A DNA stretch of 64,000 nt from UM-FILTER-40-17 sp032251335 (GTDB lineage Bacteria > Bacteroidota > Bacteroidia > Flavobacteriales > Flavobacteriaceae). Both the position numbers and the translations under genes were made by a program. The DNA is taken from positions 88,458 to 152,457 of the forward strand of contig JAVVDW010000005.1 of assembly GCA_032251335.1 (NCBI GenBank), read 5' to 3'. Numbering within the stretch: position 1 is the stretch's first letter; each line of letters starts with the position of its first letter. The notes under the pieces are model-generated. The model ran no database searches, had not been told where the DNA came from, and was given only the letters and a program-made list of their open reading frames with translations. This document shows positions 41,077 through 49,947 of this stretch, piece after piece.

Positions 41077-43481
41077 ATGGCCGGATATTTGTTTGGATAT
41101 GCCTCGTGCATAATGCCGTAGACTGCCTCAAAAATATCTTCTTCAGACGGCTTAGAAAAATAATCGCCATCTGTACCATAGGCAGGTCTATGTGCTTGTG
41201 CGGTGAGGGTTTTGGGTGCACTATCCAAAAATTGATAACCACCCTGATTTTCCAAAATCTCTTGCATGATATATGCCGAAGCACCACCCGGAACATCTTC
41301 ATCTACAATGAGAAGTCGGTTGGTTTTCTGAAGGCTTTTGACCAAATCATGCCGAATATCGAGTGGCAAAAGGGTTTGGATATCTATTACCTCAACGTCT
41401 ATCCCCACTTGTTGCAATTTTTTAGCCGCCTCCACAACAATCCTAAGTGTAGAACCGTAAGAAACCACCGTCATGTCGGCACCTTCTTTCATGACTTCAA
41501 CCACGCCAATCGGAGTTTTAAATTCACCAATGTTGTTGGGCAGAGGCTCTTTCAAACGGTATCCGTTTAAACTCTCTATCAGTAAAGCCGGCTCATCGCT
41601 TTCCAACAAGGTGTTGTAAAAACCGGCTGCTTGTGTCATATTTCTGGGCACCAAAATATACATGCCGCGCAAGAGGTGTGCAATGCCCCCCATGGGTGAA
41701 CCGGCATGCCAAATTCCTTCCAGCCTATGGCCTCGGGTGCGGACAATAACCGGGGCTTTTTGCTTCCCTAAAGTGCGATAATTGTAAGTTGCCAAATCGT
41801 CACTCATAATTTGCAAAGCGTACAACAGATAATCCAAATACTGAATTTCAGCAATAGGCCTAAAACCCCTTAGCGACAAACCAATGCCTTGCCCCAAAAT
41901 GGTAGCTTCCCGAATTCCGGTATCCGAAACGCGCAAGGTGCCATACTTTTGTTGCATGCCCTCTAGTCCTTGATTGACATCGCCTATGTTGCCGCTATCT
42001 TCACCAAATATAACTACATGAGCGTGTTTGTTTAGCAATGCGTCAAAATTGTCTCTGATAATAATTCTACCGTCAACAAGTGCTGCATCAGCATCATACG
42101 CAGGTGCCACAGCTGATATTTTAGTGGCTTTATTGGGCAGTTCACTGTAGAGATGTGAACTGTATTTAGGCTGATTTTCAGCTATGTAGTTTGTTATAAA
42201 ATCCTGTAGATTCTTTTTGGCAGGTACGTTTTCTCTGACAATCAACTGCATGGTTTGCCGTGCGGCGGCCAGCACATCTCTGCGGTTTGGCTCGCGTTGC
42301 TCGTCAAGTTCTCTGATGATTTTTTCTACAAAACTGCTTTGATCGCTTTCGTCAACGATGCGTTTTAGTATTTTTCTTACCTCGAGTTGTGCGCTTTTGA
42401 TAGGATTTAAAAAGTCGTTCCAAACTTTTGCCTTGGTTTCCCGCACTTCTTTTTTGATGTTTTTTTCAAGAGTTTGGAGGTTTTCTTCCGTTTCAATGCC
42501 TGCTTCCAAAATCCAGTTACGCATTTTGAGGTTACAATCTCTTTCGCGCTCCCATTGTAATCTTTCTTTGCTTTTATAACGCTCGTGTGAACCGGAAGTA
42601 GAATGGCCTTGCGGCTGGGTGACTTCTCGCACGTGAATCAGCACCGGAACGTGCTCGTTTCTCGCTATTTTTCCCGCCTTTTGGTAGGTGTCTATCAAGG
42701 CCGGATAATCCCAGCCGTTCACCTGAAGAATTTCATACCCCGATGTGTTTTCATCGCGCTGAAATCCGGAAAGAATTTCTGAAATGCTTTCTTTGGTAGT
42801 CTGATAGCGGTTGTGTACAGAAATGCCATAATCGTCATCCCAAACACTCACCACCATAGGCACCTGAAGCACGCCGGCAGCGTTGATGGTTTCAAAAAAA
42901 ACACCCTCGCTGGTACTCGCATTGCCGATAGTTCCCCAAGCTACTTCTTTGCCGCCGTTAGAAAACTTTTCGGAACCCGGTATATTCAGGTTTTTATACA
43001 ACTTAGAAGCCTGAGCCAATCCTAATAACCTGGGCATTTGTGCGGCCGTTGGCGATATGTCACCACTCGAGTTTTTTTGCTTGGTCAGGTCGCGCCATGT
43101 GCCGTCTTCATTGAGACTATGTGTCACAAAGTGGCCTCCCATTTGACGCCCTGCAGACATGGGATCCGCATTGATATCCGGAAAAGCGTATAAACCTGCA
43201 AAAAAATGGTAAACAGACATTTGACCAATTGCCATCATAAAAGTCTGGTCGCGATAGTAACCTGAGCGAAAATCACCGTTTTGAAAAGCCCGCGCCCATG
43301 CTAATTGCGCTACTTCTTTGCCGTCACCAAAAATACCAAACTTGGCTTTTCCGGTAAGCACCTCGCGCCTTCCCAACAAGCTACACTCTCTGCTGAGTAC
43401 CGCAATGCGATAATCATTCAGCACTTGTTGCTTAAATTCCTCAAAAGTCATTTCCATAGTACTGGCCTCTTTGGTTTGCAT
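41070..43481 (-). CDS. Fused alpha-ketoacid dehydrogenase E1 (alpha and beta subunits)
   Basis: This 803-residue, single-chain thiamine-diphosphate decarboxylase has the alpha-subunit region at about residues 1-380 (GHFVTHSLNEDGTW, GNASTSEGVFFETINAA, the ThDP motif). The beta-subunit region runs from about 470 to 803 (VVIFGEDSGNIGDVNQGLEGMQQKYG, RTRGHRLEGIWHAGSPMG, transketolase C-terminal domain LRIVVEAAKKLQQVGIDVEVIDIQTLLPLD). In most bacteria these are two proteins. Fusion of this kind is common in Bacteroidota and typically annotated branched-chain 2-oxo acid or pyruvate dehydrogenase E1. The likely partner E2 is at 29147-30484. The exact keto-acid is not decided. Confidence 0.92.
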   Translation of the reverse strand: MQTKEASTMEMTFEEFKQQVLNDYRIAVLSRECSLLGRREVLTGKAKFGIFGDGKEVAQLAWARAFQNGDFRSGYYRDQTFMMAIGQMSVYHFFAGLYAFPDINADPMSAGRQMGGHFVTHSLNEDGTWRDLTKQKNSSGDISPTAAQMPRLLGLAQASKLYKNLNIPGSEKFSNGGKEVAWGTIGNASTSEGVFFETINAAGVLQVPMVVSVWDDDYGISVHNRYQTTKESISEILSGFQRDENTSGYEILQVNGWDYPALIDTYQKAGKIARNEHVPVLIHVREVTQPQGHSTSGSHERYKSKERLQWERERDCNLKMRNWILEAGIETEENLQTLEKNIKKEVRETKAKVWNDFLNPIKSAQLEVRKILKRIVDESDQSSFVEKIIRELDEQREPNRRDVLAAARQTMQLIVRENVPAKKNLQDFITNYIAENQPKYSSHLYSELPNKATKISAVAPAYDADAALVDGRIIIRDNFDALLNKHAHVVIFGEDSGNIGDVNQGLEGMQQKYGTLRVSDTGIREATILGQGIGLSLRGFRPIAEIQYLDYLLYALQIMSDDLATYNYRTLGKQKAPVIVRTRGHRLEGIWHAGSPMGGIAHLLRGMYILVPRNMTQAAGFYNTLLESDEPALLIESLNGYRLKEPLPNNIGEFKTPIGVVEVMKEGADMTVVSYGSTLRIVVEAAKKLQQVGIDVEVIDIQTLLPLDIRHDLVKSLQKTNRLLIVDEDVPGGASAYIMQEILENQGGYQFLDSAPKTLTAQAHRPAYGTDGDYFSKPSEEDIFEAVYGIMHEAYPNKYPAIY

Positions 43482-43504
43482 GGAGCGTTTCTTTTTATTG
43501 ATAA

Positions 43505-43535
43505 CAAAAGTACTAAAAACTTTTCGTCAAAACAA
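43505..43535 (-). promoter_or_regulatory. E1 gene promoter on minus strand (TTG-N20-TACTTTTG)
   Basis: On the minus strand TACTTTTG (43512-43505) lies 23 nt before the E1 ATG. TTG at 43535-43533 is 20 nt upstream of it, and another at 43530-43528 is 15 nt away. It shares a 275-nt divergent spacer with prfA. Confidence 0.6.
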
Positions 43536-43729
43536 TTGAATTAGTCGAGGTGAATTGACGAAAAATCAATAATTATGCTTTTTTTGTGATAAAAATGAAA
43601 ATTACACATTTTTTAGCCTGTTTCTTTAAACAATACTCAATTTATAGATAATATTGAACTTTTATAAATCCATTTTTCGATAAAACATTGAGTGGATGCA
43701 AACCACATTTTTAACTCCCAAAAATATTG

Positions 43730-43737
43730 TACTTTTG
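43730..43737 (+). promoter_or_regulatory. prfA promoter -7 box (TACTTTTG)
   Basis: TACTTTTG followed by C lies 20 nt before ATG 43758. It also shows that an in-frame ATG at 43692, upstream of the box, is not the start. Confidence 0.6.
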
Positions 43738-43757
43738 CTGCCTGTAAATTACAAAAA

Positions 43758-44834
43758 ATGCTCAATAAGTTAGACATAGTTAAACAAAGATTTGACGAAG
43801 TTTCCGATCTTATTATTCAACCGCAAATCATAGCAGATCAGAAGCGATATATAGAACTCAACAGAGACTACAAAGAGCTGAAAAAGTTGGTTGACAAGCG
43901 AGCTGATTATGTTGAAATCATCAACGGCATCAAGGAAGCTGAGGAAATCATAGCCGATGGTTCGGATGCAGAAATGACAGAAATGGCGAAGATGGAGCTG
44001 GACATTCTGCGTGAAAAGCTACCAACACTTGAAGAAGAAATAAAGTTTTTGTTGATTCCAAAAGACCCGGAAGATGTCAAAAACGCTATCGTGGAAATAC
44101 GGGCCGGTACGGGTGGAGACGAAGCCAGTATTTTTGCCGGAGATTTGTTTAAAATGTACAGCCGTTATTGCGAAAGCAGGGGTTGGCGTACGCAAGTGAT
44201 GGACCTAAACGAAGGCACGGCAGGCGGATTTAAAGAGATTATTTTTGAAGTATCCGGAGAAGATGTGTATGGCACACTGAAATACGAAGCCGGTGTGCAT
44301 AGGGTCCAACGCGTACCGCAAACAGAAACCCAGGGACGCGTGCACACCTCTGCCGCTACCGTGATGGTATTGCCGGAGGCCGAAGAGTTTGATGTTCAAG
44401 TGGACATGAACGATGTGCGTATCGATTATTTTTGTTCATCAGGTCCGGGCGGGCAATCTGTAAACACCACCAAATCTGCGGTTCGGCTTACACACATTCC
44501 TACCGGAATTGTCGCACAGTGCCAAGACGAAAAATCGCAACACAAAAACAAAGACAAGGCTTTGCAGGTTTTGCGCTCCAGACTATACGAAATGGAATTG
44601 GCAAAGAAAAACGAAGCTGATTCGGCAAGGAGAAGTTCCATGGTATCCAGCGGTGACCGGTCGGCAAAAATAAGGACCTACAACTATCCGCAAGGCCGCG
44701 TGACTGACCATCGTATCAGTCTCACGCTGTACGATTTGGACAATATCATTAACGGCGATATACAGCGAATTATTGACGAATTGCAACTGGCGGTAAACAC
44801 AGAAAAACTTAAAGAGGCCGGAGAGGTTTTTTAA
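43758..44834 (+). CDS. prfA: Peptide chain release factor 1
   Basis: RF1 ends translation at UAA and UAG. The 358-residue protein begins MLNKLDIVKQRFDEVS, has the catalytic GGQ in SSGPGGQSVNTTKSAVRLTHIPTG (about residues 223-246), and the codon-recognition region near residues 180-190. Length matches RF1 (about 358). Start 43758 is chosen over 43692 because of the promoter box between them. pyrF starts 10 nt after the stop with a GTG. Confidence 0.96.
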   Translation: MLNKLDIVKQRFDEVSDLIIQPQIIADQKRYIELNRDYKELKKLVDKRADYVEIINGIKEAEEIIADGSDAEMTEMAKMELDILREKLPTLEEEIKFLLIPKDPEDVKNAIVEIRAGTGGDEASIFAGDLFKMYSRYCESRGWRTQVMDLNEGTAGGFKEIIFEVSGEDVYGTLKYEAGVHRVQRVPQTETQGRVHTSAATVMVLPEAEEFDVQVDMNDVRIDYFCSSGPGGQSVNTTKSAVRLTHIPTGIVAQCQDEKSQHKNKDKALQVLRSRLYEMELAKKNEADSARRSSMVSSGDRSAKIRTYNYPQGRVTDHRISLTLYDLDNIINGDIQRIIDELQLAVNTEKLKEAGEVF

Positions 44835-44844
44835 AAATAAGAGG

Positions 44845-45642
44845 GTGATTCTAGACAAGCTTATCGGACAAATTCGGCAAAAGAAATCGTTTCTCTGTGT
44901 AGGGTTGGATCCCGACTTAGAGAAAATGCCAACGCATCTTCTCGAAAGTGATGATCCTATTTTTGCGTTTAACAAAGCCATTATCGATGCCACGCATCCT
45001 TTTGCAGTAGCCTACAAGCCCAACCTCGCTTTTTATGAAGTTTTGGGTGTTTCCGGATGGAATAGTTTAAAAAAAACCATCAATTACCTCAACGAAAACT
45101 ATCCAGATATCTTTACCATTGCCGATGCCAAACGCGGTGATATTGGCAATACAGCGCGCATGTATGCTCATACTTTTTTTGACACATTCGGCTTTGATGC
45201 CGTGACTGTTGCACCTTATATGGGTCGCGATTCGGTGGAACCTTTTTTGCAGTTTGAAAACAAGTATACCATTCTTTTGGGACTGACTTCCAATCCGGGT
45301 GCCGACGATTTTCAAAAGCCCGATTTGTACAAAAAAGTGATGCGCAAATCCCAGCAATGGCAACACGCCGAAAGACTGATGTATGTAGTGGGTGCCACCC
45401 AGGCAGAAGCACTCACCGAAATACGAAAAATACTTCCCGAAGCCTTTTTGCTCATCCCCGGTGTGGGCACACAAGGCGGCAGCTTACAGGATGTTTGCCG
45501 TTATGGGCTCAATAGTGATGTTGGCCTGCTTATCAACGCATCTCGCAGTATTTTGTACGCATCAAACCGGTTGGACTTTGCAGAAAAAGCTGCCGAAGAA
45601 GCCGCAAAGCTGCAAGCTGAGATGGGTGCTTTTGTAGGTTAA
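44845..45642 (+). CDS. pyrF: Orotidine 5'-phosphate decarboxylase
   Basis: PyrF decarboxylates OMP to UMP, the last step of de novo pyrimidine synthesis. The 265-residue protein is of the longer (group 2) type, with the catalytic lysine in FTIADAKRGDIGNTA (about residues 90-104), VAPYMGRDSVEPF and LIPGVGTQGGS phosphate-binding. The start is GTG 44845. It follows prfA by 10 nt and is convergent with the M28 peptidase, 8 nt between stops. Confidence 0.96.
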   Translation: MILDKLIGQIRQKKSFLCVGLDPDLEKMPTHLLESDDPIFAFNKAIIDATHPFAVAYKPNLAFYEVLGVSGWNSLKKTINYLNENYPDIFTIADAKRGDIGNTARMYAHTFFDTFGFDAVTVAPYMGRDSVEPFLQFENKYTILLGLTSNPGADDFQKPDLYKKVMRKSQQWQHAERLMYVVGATQAEALTEIRKILPEAFLLIPGVGTQGGSLQDVCRYGLNSDVGLLINASRSILYASNRLDFAEKAAEEAAKLQAEMGAFVG

Positions 45643-45650
45643 TTGTCTCC

Positions 45651-47051
45651 TTACTTTGCGACTCCGTATTGGTCAACCAAATAGATTAGTCCTGCCATGG
45701 CGGCTGCACCCAATTCGAGCTCTCTTTTGTTAACAGCACTAAACACATCTGCTGCTGTGTGATGGATATCAAAATAGCGCTGTGAATCGGGACGTAATCC
45801 TGCCATCACGTTTTCAGTATTCTTTAAAGGACCAATATCTGCACCACCGCCACCTTTGGTAAAGTGATTGGTTAAATATGGTTCGAAAAGGACACGCCAA
45901 CTTAAAAAGGTTTGCATTTGGGTGTCGTTGGCATCAAAAGAAAAACCTCTGGGCGTAAATCCGCCGGCATCACTTTCCAAACCAAAAATGTGTTTTTCAC
46001 CTTTTTGTTTGGCTACTTCTGCGTACTTATTACCTCCCCGCAAGCCGTTTTCTTCGTTCATAAACAGCACTACCCTGATGGTGCGTTTGGGTTTATATCC
46101 GATGGTTTTGAAAAGCCGCAAAACCTCCATAGACTGTACGATACCTGAGCCGTCATCATGGGCACCATCGCCAACATCCCAAGAATCTAGGTGTCCGCCA
46201 ACCACGATAATTTCATCGGGAAATTGGCTTCCTTTTATTTCTCCTATCACATTGTGAGACAGGACTTCGCCGTCGTTACGAGACGTTTGTTTGAAAAAAA
46301 ATGTTGTTTTAGGGTCTAGTTTCAACATAGCGCTCAACATCTCAGCACCGTTGGTGCTAATGGCAGCAGCCGGAATCCACTGATTCCTGGGCAAATCACC
46401 GTAGCGCATGGTTCCGGTATGTGGATAATCATCAAGTTTGTGCGACATGGATCGGACTATAACACCCAAGGCACCGTATTTGGCTGCTTCTGCCGCTCCT
46501 TGCACGCGTTGGTCAACAGCACCACCATAAGCTTTGAACGTTTCGATGACATACGGATCCATCGGACGGTTGTAAAACACTATTTTTCCTTGGATACTGT
46601 CTTTGCCAATTTTGGCTAAATCTTCAAAAGATTTGACTTCAACTACCCGAGATTTCAGACCATTTGGCGGCGTAGCTACCGAACCGCCCAGTGCCAAAAT
46701 AGGAACACTGTTGGTTTGGCTTTCGCCTGATGATATGTAAGCAATTTCCGGAATGCCACGATTCCACTTAGGCACCATGACATCTTGAAGCCAAACGCGG
46801 TCAAGACCGATGCCTTTAAGGGTTGCTTCCCCCCACTCCACTGCTTTGGTAGCTCCGTAAGATCCTGAGATTCTATGGCCTATTTTTAAGGTTAAATGTG
46901 AGAGCCAATCATAACTTTTTCCGGCTGTCAATGAGGTAGAAAAAAGTTTTTTGATGAATAAGGAGTCGACGGCATGGTTGGATGTTTGTGCAAAAACGAT
47001 GCAGGTCGATAGTAAAAATAAAGGAATCAAAAATAGGAGCTTAGTTTTCAT
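45651..47051 (-). CDS. M28-family secreted metallopeptidase
   Basis: This 466-residue zinc aminopeptidase-like protein has a signal peptide (MKTKLLFLIPLFLLSTCIVFAQ). A PA-type insert lies around residues 130-240. The M28 metal ligands are visible in VGGHLDSWDVGDGAHDDGSG (His, Asp), FMNEENGLRGG (Glu-Glu), GLESDAGGF (Asp) and RYFDIHHTAAD (His). It probably degrades peptides outside the cytoplasm. The ATG at 47051 overlaps the last 11 nt of ppk2, so the two are translationally linked. An upstream in-frame start at 47144 lies inside ppk2 and before the signal peptide, and is rejected. Confidence 0.9.
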   Translation of the reverse strand: MKTKLLFLIPLFLLSTCIVFAQTSNHAVDSLFIKKLFSTSLTAGKSYDWLSHLTLKIGHRISGSYGATKAVEWGEATLKGIGLDRVWLQDVMVPKWNRGIPEIAYISSGESQTNSVPILALGGSVATPPNGLKSRVVEVKSFEDLAKIGKDSIQGKIVFYNRPMDPYVIETFKAYGGAVDQRVQGAAEAAKYGALGVIVRSMSHKLDDYPHTGTMRYGDLPRNQWIPAAAISTNGAEMLSAMLKLDPKTTFFFKQTSRNDGEVLSHNVIGEIKGSQFPDEIIVVGGHLDSWDVGDGAHDDGSGIVQSMEVLRLFKTIGYKPKRTIRVVLFMNEENGLRGGNKYAEVAKQKGEKHIFGLESDAGGFTPRGFSFDANDTQMQTFLSWRVLFEPYLTNHFTKGGGGADIGPLKNTENVMAGLRPDSQRYFDIHHTAADVFSAVNKRELELGAAAMAGLIYLVDQYGVAK

Positions 47052-47922
47052 TACTGAGTTTTGTTTTATAAAATTGGATATTGGCTTCTGTTTCGGCGTC
47101 GAGCTGGGGTTCTTGAATGTCGTGATAGTTTGATAAAACCTCATAAATGATGGAAGCTACGATGAGCCTAGACAGCACCTTATCATCTGACGGAATCACA
47201 TACCAAGGCGCATGTGGCTTGGAGGTTTGGTTTAATATATCTTTGTAGCAATCCTGGTAAAGATTCCAAAGTTCTCTTTCTTTTAAATCTGCCGGAGAAA
47301 ACTTCCATTGATGCGATTTATTTTCCAACCGCCTGAGCAATCGTTGTCGTTGTTCTTCTTTAGATATGTGCAGAAAAAATTTAAAAATAACGGTTCCATT
47401 TTCAGAAATGTGTCTTTCAAAATCATTGATTTGACGGAAACGGTTGTCCCAAAATCCGGGCGTGATGTCGTCTGTACTCTCAACTTTAGGAATATTTTCG
47501 CCCAATATGTAGTTTGGGTGCACACGAGTTACCAACACATTTTCGTAATGTGTGCGGTTAAAAACACTGAATTTACCTCTTTCGGGTAGTGCCACGTAAT
47601 GCCGCCAAAGATAGTCGTGTCGTTTTTCAAGCGCAGTGGGCGTTTTAAAACTGTGTACTACTACGCCACGCGCATTCAAATCTTTGAAAACCTCTCTAAT
47701 CAGACTGTCTTTTCCAGCGGTGTCCATACCCTGCAGGCAAACCAAAACCCCGTATTTGCCATGTGCATACATCTTGTCTTGTAGTTTTGCCAATTTTCTG
47801 CGCAGTTTTTTGAGTTGCTTTTCTGCTTCAACTTCAGATAAATCAAAATTGGCCTTAGATGAAATTTCTTCTAAGGCTTCCAAAGGTCTTGGTATGTAAT
47901 CGGAAGGTAAAATATAATGCAT
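47041..47922 (-). CDS. ppk2: Polyphosphate kinase 2 family protein
   Basis: This 293-residue PPK2 enzyme transfers phosphate between polyphosphate and nucleotides. Walker A is present as GVLVCLQGMDTAGKDSLIREVF (about residues 60-81), the lid region as KTPTALEKRHDYLWRHYVALPERG and Walker B as GKFSVFNRTHYENVLVTRVHP. PPK2 classes differ in substrate (AMP, ADP or both); the single-domain length fits class I or III, but I cannot decide between them. It is the first gene of a two-gene unit with the M28 peptidase. Confidence 0.92.
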   Translation of the reverse strand: MHYILPSDYIPRPLEALEEISSKANFDLSEVEAEKQLKKLRRKLAKLQDKMYAHGKYGVLVCLQGMDTAGKDSLIREVFKDLNARGVVVHSFKTPTALEKRHDYLWRHYVALPERGKFSVFNRTHYENVLVTRVHPNYILGENIPKVESTDDITPGFWDNRFRQINDFERHISENGTVIFKFFLHISKEEQRQRLLRRLENKSHQWKFSPADLKERELWNLYQDCYKDILNQTSKPHAPWYVIPSDDKVLSRLIVASIIYEVLSNYHDIQEPQLDAETEANIQFYKTKLSNEN

Positions 47923-47971
47923 CTCTAAAAATTTAGGCTAAATATAAAAAAGATTTGCCACTATGCTTTGT

Positions 47972-47979
47972 TATCTTTG
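47972..47979 (+). promoter_or_regulatory. -7 box TATCTTTG before the DUF2062 gene
   Basis: TATCTTTG lies 24 nt before ATG 48004. An in-frame ATG at 47968 lies upstream of the box and is therefore rejected. Confidence 0.5.
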
Positions 47980-48003
47980 AAAAAGACTTTAGAAATAAGC
48001 AGC

Positions 48004-48474
48004 ATGCTCAAAAAGTTTATTCAAAAAATCAAAAAGTTGCTCAAGCAAGGTATGAGCAGCAAAACATTGGCAGTAAGCTTGAGCTTTGGCTTGGTTTTCT
48101 CGCTGATTCCACTACCTTGGGCGTCCACATTACTCATCAGTTTTATAGGTTTGCGGCTTCGTTGGAACATACCGCTACTCTTGCTATTGAGCTATGTAGT
48201 GTTTCCACTACAACTTTTTCTGCTTATTCCATTTATAAATTTTGGCAGGTGGATGTCAGGATTGGATCCTTTTGACCTAACGGCTGAACATTTGTCAATG
48301 ATACTCGATTCGGGCTGGCTGTTGTTTATCAGAGACTTAGGCTTACAAATCTTCTTTGCCTTGCTTGGCTGGTTGGTAGTCAGTGTGCCTACTTTTTTAG
48401 TGAGCTGGTTATTGCTGCGACGGTTGTTGAAAAAATGGCCCGATAATATGAAAATGGATTCAGGCGAAAATTAA
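48004..48474 (+). CDS. DUF2062 domain membrane protein
   Basis: This 156-residue protein has a basic N-terminus (MLKKFIQKIKKLLKQGMSSK) and three to four hydrophobic segments. It matches DUF2062, whose typical features are LAVSLSFGLVFSLIPLPWASTLL near the N-terminus and a later PLQLFLLIPFINFGRW. Function unknown; in other bacteria the domain occurs alone or fused to GT2 glycosyltransferases. It is followed at 34 nt by rmuC. Confidence 0.85.
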   Translation: MLKKFIQKIKKLLKQGMSSKTLAVSLSFGLVFSLIPLPWASTLLISFIGLRLRWNIPLLLLLSYVVFPLQLFLLIPFINFGRWMSGLDPFDLTAEHLSMILDSGWLLFIRDLGLQIFFALLGWLVVSVPTFLVSWLLLRRLLKKWPDNMKMDSGEN

Positions 48475-48508
48475 GTTTTGATTACCTTTACTTTTTTAAA
48501 AAACGCAT

Positions 48509-49837
48509 ATGGAAATTATCGGAATTATTTTAGCGTCTTTGGTTTTTGGCATCGTCGGATTTTGGTTGGGCAATAAGTTCTCTAAAGTTAAAAATGAAGT
48601 AGAAACCGGAAAAACAGCATCCGACAACCAACACCTTCGCGCATTGCTTTCTACCCAAGAGCAGACCATCAACAAAGCCGAAAATGAGGTAAAGACCTTG
48701 CGCGGTGAAAAAGAAGATTTGCAAATAAAGCTGGCTCAAACTGCTTCAGCCTTAGAGAATTTACAAGAAAAACAAAAAGACCAGCAAGCCGATTTGGAAA
48801 AATTGCAGCAAAAATTCCAGAAGGAATTTGAAAACCTTGCACAAAAAATATTGGATGAAAAATCGGCTAAATTTACCCAACAGAACAAGGAAAACATGCA
48901 AAATCTTCTGAATCCGTTGCAGGACAAGATCAAAACTTTTCAAGAAAAGGTGGAAGTTACCCACAAAGAAAGCATTGTCAACCACGCCACGCTGAAACAG
49001 CAAATCTTAAACTTGCAAACCCTCAACGAAAACATTACCAAAGAAACCACCAACCTTACCAAGGCGCTCAAAGGCGAATCTAAAACCCAAGGTAATTGGG
49101 GCGAACTCATTTTGGAACGCGTCTTAGAAAAATCGGGTTTGGAAAAAGGTTTGGTCTACGAGGTGCAACAAAGCATGACCAACGAAGAAGGCAAGCGGCT
49201 ACAACCCGATGTGGTGATTCACTTGCCTGATAACAAAAGGCTGGTCATCGATGCCAAGGTGTCGCTTACGGCCTACGAAAAATACATGAACGAAGCGGAC
49301 GAAACCCAACGCGAAATATACATCAAAAGCCATCTCATTTCCATTCGGAAACACGTAGAGGAACTGAGTAGTAAAAATTACGATGCATTATTCCAAGACG
49401 CAAGTCCGGATTTTGTGCTGATGTTTGTGCCTATAGAACCGGCTTTTGCGGTAGCCGTCAATACTGACCCGCAACTGTACAACAACGCTTTTGACAAAAA
49501 CATTATCATTGTGACTCCCACCACCCTGTTGGCCACGCTTCGCACCGTGCAAAGCATGTGGACTACTAGAAAACAACAAGAAAACGCATCTGAAATTGCC
49601 AGACAAGCCGGCGCTTTGTATGATAAATTTGAAGGCTTTGTGACAGATTTGATAAAAATGGGTAAGAAAATGGATGAAGCCAAAACCGAATACAAAAACG
49701 CCATGAGCAAGCTTACGGAAGGAAGGGGAAACCTAGTGAGTTCTGTGGAGAAATTAAAGGCGATGGGCGCGAAAGCCAAAAAGACCCTTCCGGAAAAATT
49801 GTTGGAGCGCGCCGGCGATGAAGGCTTATCAAACTAA
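48509..49837 (+). CDS. rmuC: DNA recombination protein RmuC
   Basis: This 442-residue protein has one N-terminal membrane segment (IIGIILASLVFGIVGFWLG), a long coiled coil (about residues 30-190, Q/E/K-rich with heptads) and the RmuC nuclease-like domain (about 195-400; LKGESKTQGNWGELILERVLEKSGL, LQPDVVIHLPDNKRLVIDAKVSLTAYEKY, VLMFVPIEPAF). RmuC limits inversions at short inverted repeats in E. coli; its enzymology remains uncertain. The D..DAK motif fits the PD-(D/E)xK superfamily. Confidence 0.94.
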   Translation: MEIIGIILASLVFGIVGFWLGNKFSKVKNEVETGKTASDNQHLRALLSTQEQTINKAENEVKTLRGEKEDLQIKLAQTASALENLQEKQKDQQADLEKLQQKFQKEFENLAQKILDEKSAKFTQQNKENMQNLLNPLQDKIKTFQEKVEVTHKESIVNHATLKQQILNLQTLNENITKETTNLTKALKGESKTQGNWGELILERVLEKSGLEKGLVYEVQQSMTNEEGKRLQPDVVIHLPDNKRLVIDAKVSLTAYEKYMNEADETQREIYIKSHLISIRKHVEELSSKNYDALFQDASPDFVLMFVPIEPAFAVAVNTDPQLYNNAFDKNIIIVTPTTLLATLRTVQSMWTTRKQQENASEIARQAGALYDKFEGFVTDLIKMGKKMDEAKTEYKNAMSKLTEGRGNLVSSVEKLKAMGAKAKKTLPEKLLERAGDEGLSN

Positions 49838-49947
49838 ACTTATCCGGGTTTTTGTGTTCTAAAAAAACGCTCAGGAATTAACAGAAATTTAGAACTGATT
49901 TCTTTTTTAAAATGCTATTTTTATTAAAAATAAGCTAAGGCTTCTTC

